From Albula goreensis (Eukaryota; Chordata; Actinopteri; Albuliformes; Albulidae), in contig CM040741.1 in the NCBI GenBank assembly GCA_022829145.1, forward strand, positions 58,428,547 to 58,492,546: 64,000 nucleotides of DNA, written 5' to 3'. This document shows, one piece after another, positions 49,171 through 61,200 of the stretch. The position numbers and the translations under genes are program-made. A model generated the notes under the pieces. That model ran no database searches, had not been told where the DNA came from, and saw nothing but the letters and a program-made list of their open reading frames with translations. The stretch's first letter is position 1. Each line of letters starts with the position of its first letter.

Positions 49171-52100
49171 TCAGCGGGGTTCTGCTTTAAACAGGCTCCC
49201 CATATGCCGGGCCTCACTTGTTGGCCTTGCCTCTTTGCCACCATCTGGCCTATTAGTTCAGCCAAAATGAAAAAAAGAGAGAGACCCAGACACAATGAGA
49301 CATAGAGAGAGTCCATCTGCTGTGTGCCAGACTCCCCAATCATTACAGCCCAACAGCAGTATTTAACCCAAACACAGTTCCTCATTTATTTAACCTGTTC
49401 CATTCCATCCGATCAAAGAAGTAGTACTGTAATGGCCATGAGTGGAAGAGTCTGTGTTCCCTCTAAAATTTTCACTGCAAGGTACTCACTATATTTTGCA
49501 TGAAATGAATCCAGAGCAACCATCTTCAAATTCAGAGGGTGTGCGCTGATTCAAATACCATATTAAATTATGTTTCTAAGTGAGGTGAATTAAAGAAAAC
49601 TTAATTCATTAAACAGACTTTTTCTTGTTTTAAAATCCTCAGGATTCAACTGGCAAACTATACGGCATATCAATAGCATACTATTACTGTTGTATTTTTT
49701 TTTTTCCCAAAAAAGTTTCTCTTCACTAGGGAGCAATTTTTAGCAGGACACAGAAAAGCAAATTAAACAATCTCTTGTCAGTAATCTTATGTCCATCACA
49801 TGTCCAACAAGCAATGCTGTATTCCATAGCCTTTGACTGAGTTTAAACTGGCACCCAATAAAATTTGACCAGTGCACTATTTCACACCCTAGTCAGGCTT
49901 TTACCTTGTCCTGCCAAGGACAACAAAGCCTCAGTGTTTCCTGTTTCCTCTAAAGTAGGCCTAAAGGTTGCTAATGATTCATCATCATGTAAAAACAACA
50001 GTCTTCCATTACATAGCACTCAATTCCACTAAGCCCAAATGGACTACTTCCCAGAGCTCCTTTTGATTTAAAGTGTACACAATGCAGAGGAAAGTTTTAA
50101 TACAATGTTATCCATTATTTTTTTTCCTCCAATTTTTGGAATGTCCGTTTGTGTTTGTAGGCCCATCCTATTACTACAACATCCCCTGCCATCTCAGGAA
50201 AGCACAAATATGCATACATTCTCCTATGAAGCGTTTGCTGACAGGCCCCACGTCCCATGAACAACAAAAACCCTCCCTCCCTGGGCAGGTTTACAGCCAA
50301 TTATGTGTGGCCTGTGGAGCCACCAGCCACTGCCAGTCCGAGTAATATCACAAATCAGTAACACACCATGGAGAACATTATGAATGCTAAGAAATGCTGA
50401 ACACTGCACCAAGTTTAACAGTAGACCGACTGTTTTGCTCTTTAGCTGCAGGGCATTTACATGAATTTACCATTTATATAATATTTCATTTAAAATACAG
50501 GTGTTCTTGATTTTGTAATTACTTTCTTTATGCTTATTTTGTTATTCATTACCAGGCAACACTGATTATTTATACATTTTGGAAGAGTATCAAAGGGTAC
50601 TTTTAAATTCAATAATACTACAAGTCAATTTATTTTCAGAGAAGTCATATTCACTTATTTGTAAGCATGGATGTATTGTCACATTACGCTAAATGCTGGT
50701 ATTTAAAATGAAAATAACATACATAAGAGGTAAAAATGAAATGCCTAAATGAGATCATTTAAGTCACTCCAAATGGCATGGATTTAAATGACTGTGCAAC
50801 AAGTAACCTGATGACAAGTCTGTATGGATATCCTGCTCCAAGAGGACTGAATAACAGGCATGCAATCTGGCCACATGTTATGAAAACATAACACTTATCA
50901 TATGGTCAACAACGACATGGAGATGTTTCCACTAAGAATTTACATAAACCTGAATTCTCCATATAGGAAAAATAGTCATGTAATAAATTATTTATGCACT
51001 ACTGCCCCAGTGTTACCAGAGTTCCTGCATGCATCATTTATAAGATGTACAAGGAGTACAAGAAATGCAGGGGTGATTTGGGTCTGAATCTTGCTACAAA
51101 TGTCTGCCTCTGTGCTGTGGAGTGCAATACAAATGGTGATAATGTTACAGGCACAGTTCAAATAAATAAGGCAGAACACCCTTTATTTTTAGAGTGCAAA
51201 GCTGCAAAGGAAAAGCTAAGTGTTGATTGTAAAGTGGTTTCCTTCCTCAGGATCAACAGGGCAGGGATTTGTTTTTAAACGGTCATACATTTATTTGATT
51301 CCTTCCTTCTTAACATGCTACCTGAATGCATTTTTGCTTATTCATGCAAAATAGTATATACTGACTTGGGCTTGCTATTGGCATGGTGTAATATATATAC
51401 ATTATTTTATGCAGGCTACACAGTGCACTGAATACATATTTTCACTGACTAATTACCAATTCTTGCTGTATAACACATTTCAAATTCAAGGGTTGTTGTG
51501 ACCCATTTCTGTGATTCCATGCAGGAGAAAACGACCACATTATGAGTGGTAAAATGGTCTCTAGTCCGCATTATGCATGGACACTGGGTAGCTGTAGCAT
51601 TCCAGCTTTGTTGCTTGCCCAGTGCTGTCACATTTTTGTGAAAAATTGCTTGCGGGGACAATAATGAGGAGGAAAATTGTAGAACGGTAGAGGAAGCAGT
51701 GTGTATTGTAACGCCATGATTTATCACAGGTGCTTATCTATGAGGAAAGCAGCCAGATTTTTGTTTTGTTTCGTTGTTTTTTTGGCTGAATTATAAACCT
51801 AAGAACAAACATATGTCAGTTACACTTACCCTGCATATCAATAATATGAGCCCATCTGAAACAAGGATTATGGATAACTAAAAAAAACTGCATACCAACA
51901 ACCACCTCACACCAAAAGTGCTAGGTTTGGCATGAGGTGAAAATTTCAGTTGTGTGTCATGTGACACAAATCTCTATTGTACTTTTATATCTAAGAATCT
52001 CATTCCAACACCAAGGGTCACAAAAAATGAATCTGAGCCCTTCTGTTGTTTTTTTACTAAAGCTTGCTTTGTTGGCATTTACATTCACCAACTGCAAGCC

Positions 52101-53788
52101 AGCATTTTCTCCCTAATTATATTAAATTACAGGGTCAGTCTGTGGCATCATGATCCTATCCCTTCAGTCTGTCACAGGATCGTGTCTTCTCTCTCCCGGC
52201 ACTGCCACAAGGAGGAATAAACAAAAAACACTAGTGTATCTGTTGGGGAAAATGTAGGTGCTTATTGCTGTTCTCTACAGGGGTGTCACAGAACTGTGAA
52301 TTGCATGGAAGCTCATGGAATGAATAATACAGTGACTATGAACGTTACTATTTTTTGCACACCTCCTGTGGACCAACAGTCACAATATACTTCCAAAAGG
52401 AATCAGAACAGGAAACTGGCCAACATGTTTTTTTTAGAAGAATGAAAACATTATGGATGAATTCGGGAAAGGGATGGGTTCCTCTGAAATGGTTCCACTC
52501 CCATGCTGTACTGTGATACTAAACACACTTCTGTTAAAACATCCACCAACTAATGATCAGACAGCCTGAAGACCAATGGTGTAAAGTCTCGATTAAAACC
52601 CATAGATTGTTCCAAATGCATGGAGCACATGAGATCACATGAATCCGATGGTTTGTAAAGAAGCTGCCTGTAGATACATGGTACATGACCTTATGCAAAT
52701 GCATCAGCCAGAAGTGCGGACAGTTGACAAGTGACTATTTGAAAAGCTCAAGAAATATTATTTTTTATAAGACATTAAAAGGGCCATAGATAAGAGATCT
52801 AAGGGGAAAAAAAGAAGTCTTCATTTTCTCATTTGAGAAATCTAAAGTCTTTCTACATTCTGACATCAACACGTGATAATTCACTTCATTTATGCATGAG
52901 CGATGAATGGGTAAGTGATCTGATCCACTTCTACAGTCAGGATCTAAGGGAACTCTGATCTCAATACAAATCTTCAAAGCAGCCTCAGGTGGCTGTCCTA
53001 AATCATTCAAGGCATTTCAATTCAACTCAAATGTTTGGTTTCTTAAAAATGTAGCTGAAATGGAGCCTTCCACTTCAAATGTTCAGTCCCCAGAATCCTC
53101 TGCCCGCTACCACAGCTGACACAATGCTAGATTGGATATAAATTGAAATGTAATATAGCAAGACAATTCAAACTAAAGGGAGCAGACAGCATTTGCATTT
53201 TAGTCTGCATTTATGTGTTTGAGAACATTTTTCTAAAAGAGAGTTTTAACAGATGTAATCAGCTAAAAGAGAGGGAAGAAAAGGTGGAGCAATGCATTCT
53301 GGGCTTTGCTTGAGAAGTAGACAGCCTTGAGTAGGTTATGAAACCACCAAGGGATTTCAAATGACCTTTTGTTCTCAGTATATTAAATGAAACAAAGAGC
53401 TTTTCAATACATGTTCATACCATGGTCAAGTTAAGGAACAACATTAAATTTGACATTTACAGTTAAGTTTTCCTTTAAAATACTGATCTCTTTAGCACAC
53501 TATATTTTTTTTTTTAGTTGCAAAGTGAGATTTTTTCCAGCTACCACAATATGGTCCATCAAGTCCAGGGATATTCAACCGCACTAATAACACGTCCATA
53601 ATACCAACTGCAGCATGGAAAATAGTAATATTAAATCCATTCCCCCTCTCCTATTGATATAATCTTTTAAAATCCATGTGAGCTGAAGGAACTTAATCAA
53701 GCCAATGCACATTTCATCTTGAAAGTAATTCCCTTCTAACCATAAGAGATCTTTAATTTAAAGTTAACAAAGACTGGATTTTTTCCAC

Positions 53789-53795
53789 ATTTACC
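53789..53795 (-). other. ash1l: Splice donor of ash1l exon 2
   Basis: The exon ends TTAAAAAGAAG and the intron begins GTAAATGTGG on the minus strand. The junction falls between codons (phase 0) after a Lys-Lys-Lys run. Reading through adds 13 codons and then a stop. Confidence 0.9.
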
Positions 53796-54262
53796 TTCTT
53801 TTTAAGAACCGAGCTGTCATCATCCTTGCCACCCATGGTGTTCTTGCCTTGTTTGGCCAGTTTCTGCTCTCCTGGCTGCTTTACGGTGACACGGATCTCT
53901 GGGGGGCAGATGTAGTTCTCCAGGTTCTTGGGGGGCTTCTTGGCCCTCTTGGTGGTCTGGATCTTCAGCTTGAGGCTACCTTGTGAGAAGCTGGCCTCCT
54001 TAATGGAGAACTCCTGCTCCTCCAGTCCGTCTCCCTGTGCCCACTTTTCGCTGTCAGGGTTCAACAGTGCGTACCTGTCCCCGCCCGCCCCAAGGTCATC
54101 GTCTTCTTCAGGCTCCACTTCCTCTCCTGCCATGGGGAAACCTTCCTCTGGGACAGGAAGTGAGTCACCTAAACCCTCTGCTAGGGCACTGCCACCAGTG
54201 ACACGAAATTCAGCCTCACCCCCGTTTGGTCGGGTGAAGCCGACGAGTTCCCGTTGCTCCAT
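53795..54262 (-). CDS. ash1l: ash1l exon 2, first coding exon (156 codons)
   Basis: This exon encodes the extreme N terminus of ASH1L, ahead of the giant exon. The first ~80 residues are acidic and divergent (an EEVEPEEDDD run at about 47-56). Residues 84-119 carry the conserved core: EFSIKEASFSQGSLKLKI then KRAKKPPKNLENYICPP, which correspond to QFSVKETNFSEGNLKLKI and KRTKKPPKNLENYVCRP in the human protein. The start is the first in-frame ATG (54262-54260) after an in-frame TAA at about 54312; its context has T at -3 and G at +4, which is weak. An upstream GTG at 54277 is open but not a plausible eukaryotic start. A second in-frame ATG at codon 44 also has a G at +4. The exon ends in phase 0 and joins the giant exon in phase. 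Confidence 0.93.
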
Positions 54263-54400
54263 CAATGCTCCCAACACTTGAGTCCGGGAGCAGGTAACAC
54301 TAGCACAAGCTTACAGAAAAGCAATCCCACTGAGTCACACCTTACAACTGCTCCAGAAATCCTATTAATCCCATGGGAATACCAATCTCCCAAGGTGCAA
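54263..54400 (-). other. ash1l: ash1l 5' UTR segment in exon 2
   Basis: This is the untranslated part of the exon, from the predicted acceptor to the start codon, 138 bases. It contains one upstream ATG (54374) with a short ORF and an in-frame stop that separates any upstream reading from the main frame. The remaining 5' UTR must come from an exon beyond the right edge of the window. Confidence 0.75.
54342..54374 (-). CDS. Upstream ORF in the ash1l 5' UTR (10 codons)
   Basis: An ATG in the context TTCCCATGG begins a 10-codon frame (MGLIGFLEQL) that ends in TAA 79 bases before the main start codon. The +4 G and -3 C make it at least as good a start as the main ATG. If the exon boundary is right, this uORF would be translated on all transcripts that include the exon and could damp ASH1L synthesis by requiring leaky scanning or reinitiation. 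Whether the peptide matters is unknown. Confidence 0.5.
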   Translation of the reverse strand: MGLIGFLEQL

Positions 54401-54420
54401 CTGGAGAGAGAAAAAAGTGA
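54401..54420 (-). other. ash1l: Splice acceptor of ash1l exon 2
   Basis: On the minus strand TCACTTTTTTCTCTCTCCAG precedes the exon base at 54400. The uninterrupted pyrimidine tract and CAG make it the best acceptor upstream of the start codon; a weaker alternative (GTGCTAG) ends at about 54301. A 5' UTR intron here agrees with the known structure of vertebrate ASH1L, where the first exon is non-coding. Confidence 0.82.
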
Positions 54421-57400
54421 CATGGGTTAGGCTGGAAAAAGACACCTTGAGAAAGAATTACTTTCATACTATTCTTAATATGGCCACAACAATTATTTGT
54501 GATACCTTTAAAAAGACTACGTAACATATTATCCTAAAATGCCCGAGAGCTCAAAATTAAGAGTGGAAGACATTCAAAGACATTCATCAAAGCTGCATTA
54601 GTGAATAAATGGCACACAGATTCCATTTTTTCCTCATAACTCGCAAAATTGTACTGCCTCTGTAATACAGGGTAATATCTCCCTATAAGCTATTGTAAAA
54701 TCATTTCAGTATAGGGTAGGCTAATAAATAGGACTGAAGCAAAGAGCAGATTTAAACTAATCTGTTTTCACCAAATCCGCAGGAACAATAGGACAGCCTC
54801 CAGGATTCAGCATGAAATCTATTACTTGTACAACCTGAGCCATTTGGCTGGAATTTAAAGCAAACAGCCAATCAGGCAAGACCATAATTACATTATCAGG
54901 CACCTCATTTGCCTTGTGTTCTGAGGACTGATCCCAAGCCCACTGTGAAAGCGAACAAACGAGTAGCTGTGCTCCAACCTCTGACACGGTTATGAGCATG
55001 TTCCAGGCCCAAGTTAAACCTGCGACTTCTGCAGAAGTTACAGGATCAGAGAGGCCAATTAGGCCTCAAAGCATCACAGCCACAGCACACTGGTCAGAGT
55101 AGAACTGCTAGAGACTGAATTAAAATGTGGTGTGTCAGCGACTGCCAGCTTTAAACTTGGAAATTGAATAAACGTATTCCAGGAGAGGGATTCAGAGGCT
55201 TGGCAGCTAATACTACCAAGGCCCCTGAGAGAAGTTTCCATTTTTTTCATTAACCTTCAGAGACAGGTTTAAAATAAAACCTCAAAATACATCAAATCAA
55301 AGCTTGGTATATCCTTGTGAGAACATCAAATGTAAAACTAAACTATTAGGCTGACTCTTGTGTAATTTTCCAGACTTGGGTTACTCTCTGAAAGAGAAAA
55401 TAAAATCAGAAGGTGGAAGACAACTAGTTAATTGTCTAAGTTCTTGAAATAGGACTACTTACACAAGACCTGTGCATAAGAGCACAATAAATACAGATGT
55501 ATTGCACACATAAACTACTCTTAATTAAATAGTACATCTGAGTCTCATATAATTTGTATTCAAGACATCCACTGTCATTAGAAGTAAGCAGGTGTGATTT
55601 TGATTGGAAATTTGAATCTACTTTTGGCTCTAAAACTACAAATACTTTCATTCAGTGAATTCAGTGAGCACACAAAAAAAGGAGTTATACACTCTAATTT
55701 TATGTTTGAATGTATTGATAAAAACGGGTCCTCTTCACCTTTCCAAGCCTGCTGACTAGCCTATTACATTACTTCAAAATATTATATTTTGAAAGAACCC
55801 ATTCAATAATTCTTTTTTATTCTCAAGCACAACAAATGCCAATCAAGTTCCCATCAATAAGAATAACCATTTATTCTCAACAATGAGGAGAGATATGTTT
55901 GTTTTCTACATTTTTTTTTTCTAAAAACAGAATTGATTGCAGACTGTCTGAAGAATTCTATCACAACAGCATGCTTGTATTCATGATGGGCTCTATTCTC
56001 TGCACATCTCCAGATGTATTTACTTTCTGCATTCATGAGGCTATCTCCCTCAGTAACCTCCCTCCATGACTGTGATGCTGGAGAAAACAGAGAAGTATGT
56101 CCAGAGTAGTATCTGCAGTGCCCATGAAGGGAACAGGGATTTGCTGGACACTGCTTGTTTCTTCTGATCAGATATTAGTGATTCAGTGTGTGTTTTCATT
56201 TCATTTTCTGAGCCTGAACATTTTCTACAGATGCAACCATAAAAGATGAATACATCTCTGATAGTCTTCAAAAATGACCAGACATAATCAAAATACTACA
56301 ATGTAATTAACTGACTGGTCTACATAAATAAGCTCTTCATTCTTGTCTCAAACAAACAATAAATATGAGATTGACACACATTATGATGAAACAGAATTTA
56401 CCCTAGAGCTTCTGTAATAAAATATTACACGGCATATCAAATCTCTAAATTAAGTCTCATTTTTACCAAAATAATTGAATAGCATGTAAAAACACTTCAT
56501 CAGGCAATGCGAGGGTTTAAATATATGCCAGGATGGTCTTATTTTCCGAGCTGGTTCCTGGCCCCTGTTTATCCAAAAAAACCACCTGAACTGACCAACA
56601 CAGAAATATGACTCCGTCAGACCACAATCCATAAACCTCAGCTATTGGTTTACCTGGGGAAATGTGTGCATTCAGCAAACATGCCAGACACACATACAAA
56701 TACCAGCCAACATGTCATGCATTTCACACCTTCCAGCTTATCTCATGGGTCAGAATTAAGAAATACAACATTTAACTAGCACTAAAACTAGAATTATAGA
56801 TTATCATGAAGAAAATATGCAATAATCACAAATTGCCTTTGTCAGTGAAAAAAAGAAAAGCCTAGGGCCCAAAATAAGGTACGAAGCACAGTAATGTCAA
56901 TCAGGGAAACACATAAAGCAACAGGCTATTGTCACACCATCAAGCAATGAAACACTAGCAGTCTAAACACAATGAAGAGCAGTCTGAACAGTTTAGATAA
57001 ATGCATTCTGACAGGACACTCATGGTGAGAGACATTCATACTCAGTGGTTTTCTTTGTTTATACATCACATCACTGTTGACACACAGTGTAACACCATAA
57101 TTTTAGACTTCTCAAACATCAGAAATGTAGAATAGTACCTTAAAAACTAATTATGTAATCTGATTAAAACCTGACATTAACTAATTATCGAGCTTACATG
57201 TTCTCATTTTCTTTATTCTCTATGCATGCTGAATTCAGACAACTATTTCAACTGAAGAAAAAGAAAAGACCTTGATATATAAAAAAAAAGTCAAATCTTC
57301 CATCAAATATTCTGGTCTGCACCAACAAATCTGACTTGCAGCTTTGGGTGTGAATGTGATAACCTGTCCTACACCAGGTGCGAACTGCCCCAATCTGGCC

Positions 57401-58186
57401 TGATTCCAAGCCACCTCCAGTGGTCACTGCGAGGAAAGCAAACAAGCTATCAGCCACAAAAATCAGTATGGATTCTACTGTGTGTCACACCGATGGCCCA
57501 ATCAGCCGATTAAGTTGACAGGCTGTAATGGGAAGTCCATGTTCTCAAGATCTGATGGAACTTAATATGACATGGTCACAGCCGAGAAGCTGTTTTTTAA
57601 AGATATTTTACAAATTTTGGTGCAATTGTGGTGCAGTGAAGTAACATTCAAAAATGTACCTATGACAATATGTCAGGGAGTGTCATTGTGAATATCACCA
57701 CCAATTTTCTGGGTTAAAAACCATACATAATAACTAAGTCAAAATATGCATAAAATATCCATGATTATATGCTATATCTCATTAAATGGGATTTCAAAAG
57801 GGAAGATAACAGCTTTGAAAAATTATAACCAGAATAACTGCACTTTAAAGAGTTTTCCAAGACTGCAGTCCAATAACCACAATCACGCATCTGTACAGCT
57901 AAGCATGCCAGATATTTGCCCTTTGCATAGTCGACTCTGTCCTCTGCAATCCTGGGATGAAACTGCCCGCATAAGATTTATGGAGCTCACTTCAAAAAAA
58001 CAGAACGTGAGAGGGGAGCAGTTAAACCCAAACGTGTAATTTTCTTAGATGACTCTCAATTCTTTTTCGTCCTCAGTTATCCTCTGTGCTCTCAAAATTG
58101 CCTTCAGACAGAGTACAGACCAAATAAAATTGTAATTCATTGGTCAATATTTCTGTAATGCTGAATCCTCCAGATCAAGGGGGAGG

Positions 58187-58240
58187 GGTTTGACCAGCTG
58201 CAAGAATTTCTGCCGTTCAAAGCAACAAAAAGGTCAAACC
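58187..58240. repeat. Short inverted repeat GGTTTGACC / GGTCAAACC
   Basis: A 9-base arm at 58187-58195 has its exact reverse complement at 58232-58240, 36 bases apart. The right arm, with its preceding A, contains AGGTCA, the half-site used by many nuclear receptors, and the left arm contains the reverse complement TGACC. The arms are short enough to arise by chance. Confidence 0.5.
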
Positions 58241-61200
58241 GGATGAGGGCTGCTGCCTTTGGAACCAATCAAATTGAACCAAACTTCAATGAGTGGCAGG
58301 CAGGCTCTGAAATCTTTTGTGGGTAAGAACAATAATTATTATGTGACAACTGTTCTTTTTAGTGACTGTTCCCTTTCCCCAGCTTTCTTATGTCATCTCC
58401 TTATTGTCTTGCATTGACTTGCAGAGACGTCTGCTGCCCTGCTCAGTGACCTTCTCCATTGCTCTTCCCACGTAAATGTTTTTGGCTTGGAGTCTGCATG
58501 CTGTAAGTATTATTTCTAGTTGAGACTGACAGATGAAAACTGAGTAAGTTCAGATTCACCGCTTATGTCAGTCGCTAGCCTGAAACCATCCAAAACCCAT
58601 ATCTTATCATTTTTGACTTGCAACTCAATCCAACTTTACTTGTTTTATTCCTGTTGTCCTAAAGGCCTTTTTGACATTTGACAGATGGCATCTATCACAT
58701 TCATTTATAATAGGATTGCACTGATGGAGATTTTCTGGCCTGATACAAATACATATTATTTGACCAAACACAATATATCTGAATTACTGTAACAAAGTCA
58801 CCCAAACAAAACTGTTATACTAGGATTAATTCAATAAAGGTATTGTGGGGTATTAAACATTGGATTTAACTTCATATAAAAACATTTTCATAGCCAGATT
58901 TTCCGGCGGCATAGGTATTTTTATTCATTTGAAGTGGATTAGTTGGGTAATTAAAGGCAGAAGAAATATGTTGACTTTTTACATTTTATTTATAAAATAT
59001 CCATTTTTTTTGGACCCAATTTTTCATTTTACGACATTATTTTAGCAATGGAATGCCATTATCTTTAAAAAAAATTGTTAAACATCTGCTAGAGGGCCTT
59101 CCTTGAGCACTTTCCTCCCCTGAAGGTTATAAAACAGACACTGGCAGCTTGTTGCTTTTTCCACACTGAAAAACCTCTGCTCTGCTGACCTGCTCATTCC
59201 ACAGTCGCAAAGTCTGCACTGCACCCTCATTATCAAGTTCGACACCCTTCACCACAATCAACGGCCCCACTCATTCTTTTCATCTACAAATACCCAATGT
59301 ATTTCACTGTATATGAGGGATGGCAGTGTGGGAATTGTAGTAACTCCACATATCTTTGTTCAGCCTTCTCTTTAACAAACAAGATGTTTTAAACAGACTG
59401 TTTAGGACTTGTGATTATATTTTGCTACCAAGCTGTTGACACATCTCAAATGCCAAAAGCTAATTTGTTGTAATCCAGCCATTTTAGACTGTTCCTAAAC
59501 TAGGCAAACCTACAGGTGAATCTGTGGTGAAATCTACAGATTGATCACTTGGGTGAAACAACTGGCAGACCGCCCTGGTACAGATGATATGCAGGACTCA
59601 GAGCTAAAGCCACAGAGCAAGCAAGTTATGTCCCACAAGAAAGGTCTCTGAGGCCTAGTTTTGAGATTAGATATTGAACGATTCAGAGGAATCAGTGATC
59701 ATGACAGTTTTACCTTCAGAAATTCGAAGTGTTACGTTTTTCCCAGTTTTAGCGAGATTTTCTGTGCCTGTGCCATCTAAAATTAAGAGTACATCTTTTG
59801 TAAATTTGACTAAACTGCAAATTTGAATGAATGGTTGAAGGAAACACTCTGATGTTAAAAACATAAAAATGGCTGAGAGACCCAGGGAAGTAGCCGTTGT
59901 TTACAGTTAATGCTGAATAAAAGTCTGATTTCACAGACTAAACCCCAATAAAATACTGAGATAATATTATCTGTCATGGCAAAATTACTGTTAGCACTAC
60001 CCAGAAAATCAAACTAAAAACTCCCTTTACTTAACTGCAAAACATCACAATGCTTGTGAAATGCAATCCATAAAAATAATCAGCTGTATAGCTGTAAAAC
60101 AATTACATTAGCAGTCTACAAATATAGATATTCAAAAACTGGCTAGTACCAGGCTGGTACTTTGGTATTTTGGTGGCCAAATACTTGATATCAAGCAAAA
60201 CGAAACATCAGAGTATTGTGTTTACATACATCAAGTGCATGCAATTCAAAACAGTGTTACTAAAATCATGAAAGTAAAGTCTCTGCATAATGAATAACCT
60301 CAGTATTTTGTTTGAATTATAATTGCTTTACAAAACACATCCCAGGTGCGCTTGAAGACAATAGCGTAAGCACTGCAATGTGTGCTAAAAATAATCTGAT
60401 TTCTCACAACATGGCAACAAGCTACAGTACACTCATCAACAAAGCATGTTTTACAATCCCTTGAATAACCTTGTACTGCTTTAACAGAGCCTATAAAGCT
60501 AAGTGAAGCAAACTCTATAAGGATTTGTAAACCATGTCAGGTCATGCAGGCCTCCCAACAGTAAGTTCATTGTGAAAGACCAGATTCAGGTCATAATTAG
60601 TTTATCGGACCCTCCCATGTGTCAGAAGATACTCCTATGCCAGATCCCAGCATATTGTCCTGAATAAAACATCATAGATCAGTCTTGTAAAGACATGTAT
60701 CTGAGTTACCAGCCCAAGTTCGTGTCAGCAATAACGTCTTGCAATCTAGTTAGTACAGCAGAGAATTCAAAAACTTACAAAGTTATTCAGAGCTTAACTT
60801 CTATTTCCTTGGGGGATGAGGAAATCCCACCTCCAAATTTAGGGGGACAGTTAAAAATTCATATGCACAGTAAAAGCATGTGGTACTCATAACTGATTCA
60901 TACATACAGTACACCAATTCAAGATAAAAGTCTGACATTGAAAACTCCACAGTACAAAGGTCAATTTATAAACAATTCATCATTTGTAAAAATGCTGAAA
61001 AAACCGCCAATATTTCCCAAAAGTGTGGAGACTGCCAAGCAAATATTAAATGTTCTGGTACACTGAAACTGCCTCTCACAAACATCCAACACATTACATA
61101 TCTGCAGATATTTTCCTTTATTTTTCTCCACTCTTTCTGTGTCATTTTACTAACTATCCAAACTGTGTAGCTGTGCTCCTAAATCTTTCAGAAACTCATA

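Larger units (their letters stand above)
17145..53794 (-). other. ash1l: ash1l intron 2 (about 36.7 kb, complete)
   Basis: The interval between the two recognised coding exons is bounded by a canonical GTAAAT donor at 53794 and a strong CAG acceptor at 17145. It is AT-rich and contains many simple-sequence tracts, two copies of an unclassified interspersed repeat, a tandem duplication and a few CpG-retaining stretches, which are listed separately. I looked on both strands for nested genes, pseudogenes, reverse transcriptase or transposase fragments and tRNA-like sequence and recognised none. Large introns at this position are also known in mammalian ASH1L and usually carry regulatory sequence. 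Confidence 0.9.

Noticed and set aside
50994-51278. 94-codon plus-strand Cys-containing frame
   Set aside because: It looks superficially like a small structured protein but has no signal peptide, no plausible promoter or polyadenylation context and no family resemblance.
54275-54277. GTG at the start of the longest open frame of exon 2 as the initiation codon
   Set aside because: Eukaryotic initiation at GTG is rare and the in-frame ATG is only five codons downstream.
53928-54281. 117-codon open frame on the plus strand opposite exon 2
   Set aside because: It lies wholly on the antisense of a clearly homologous ash1l coding exon; the Ser/Pro-rich translation is a mirror of the acidic/basic codons on the other strand.
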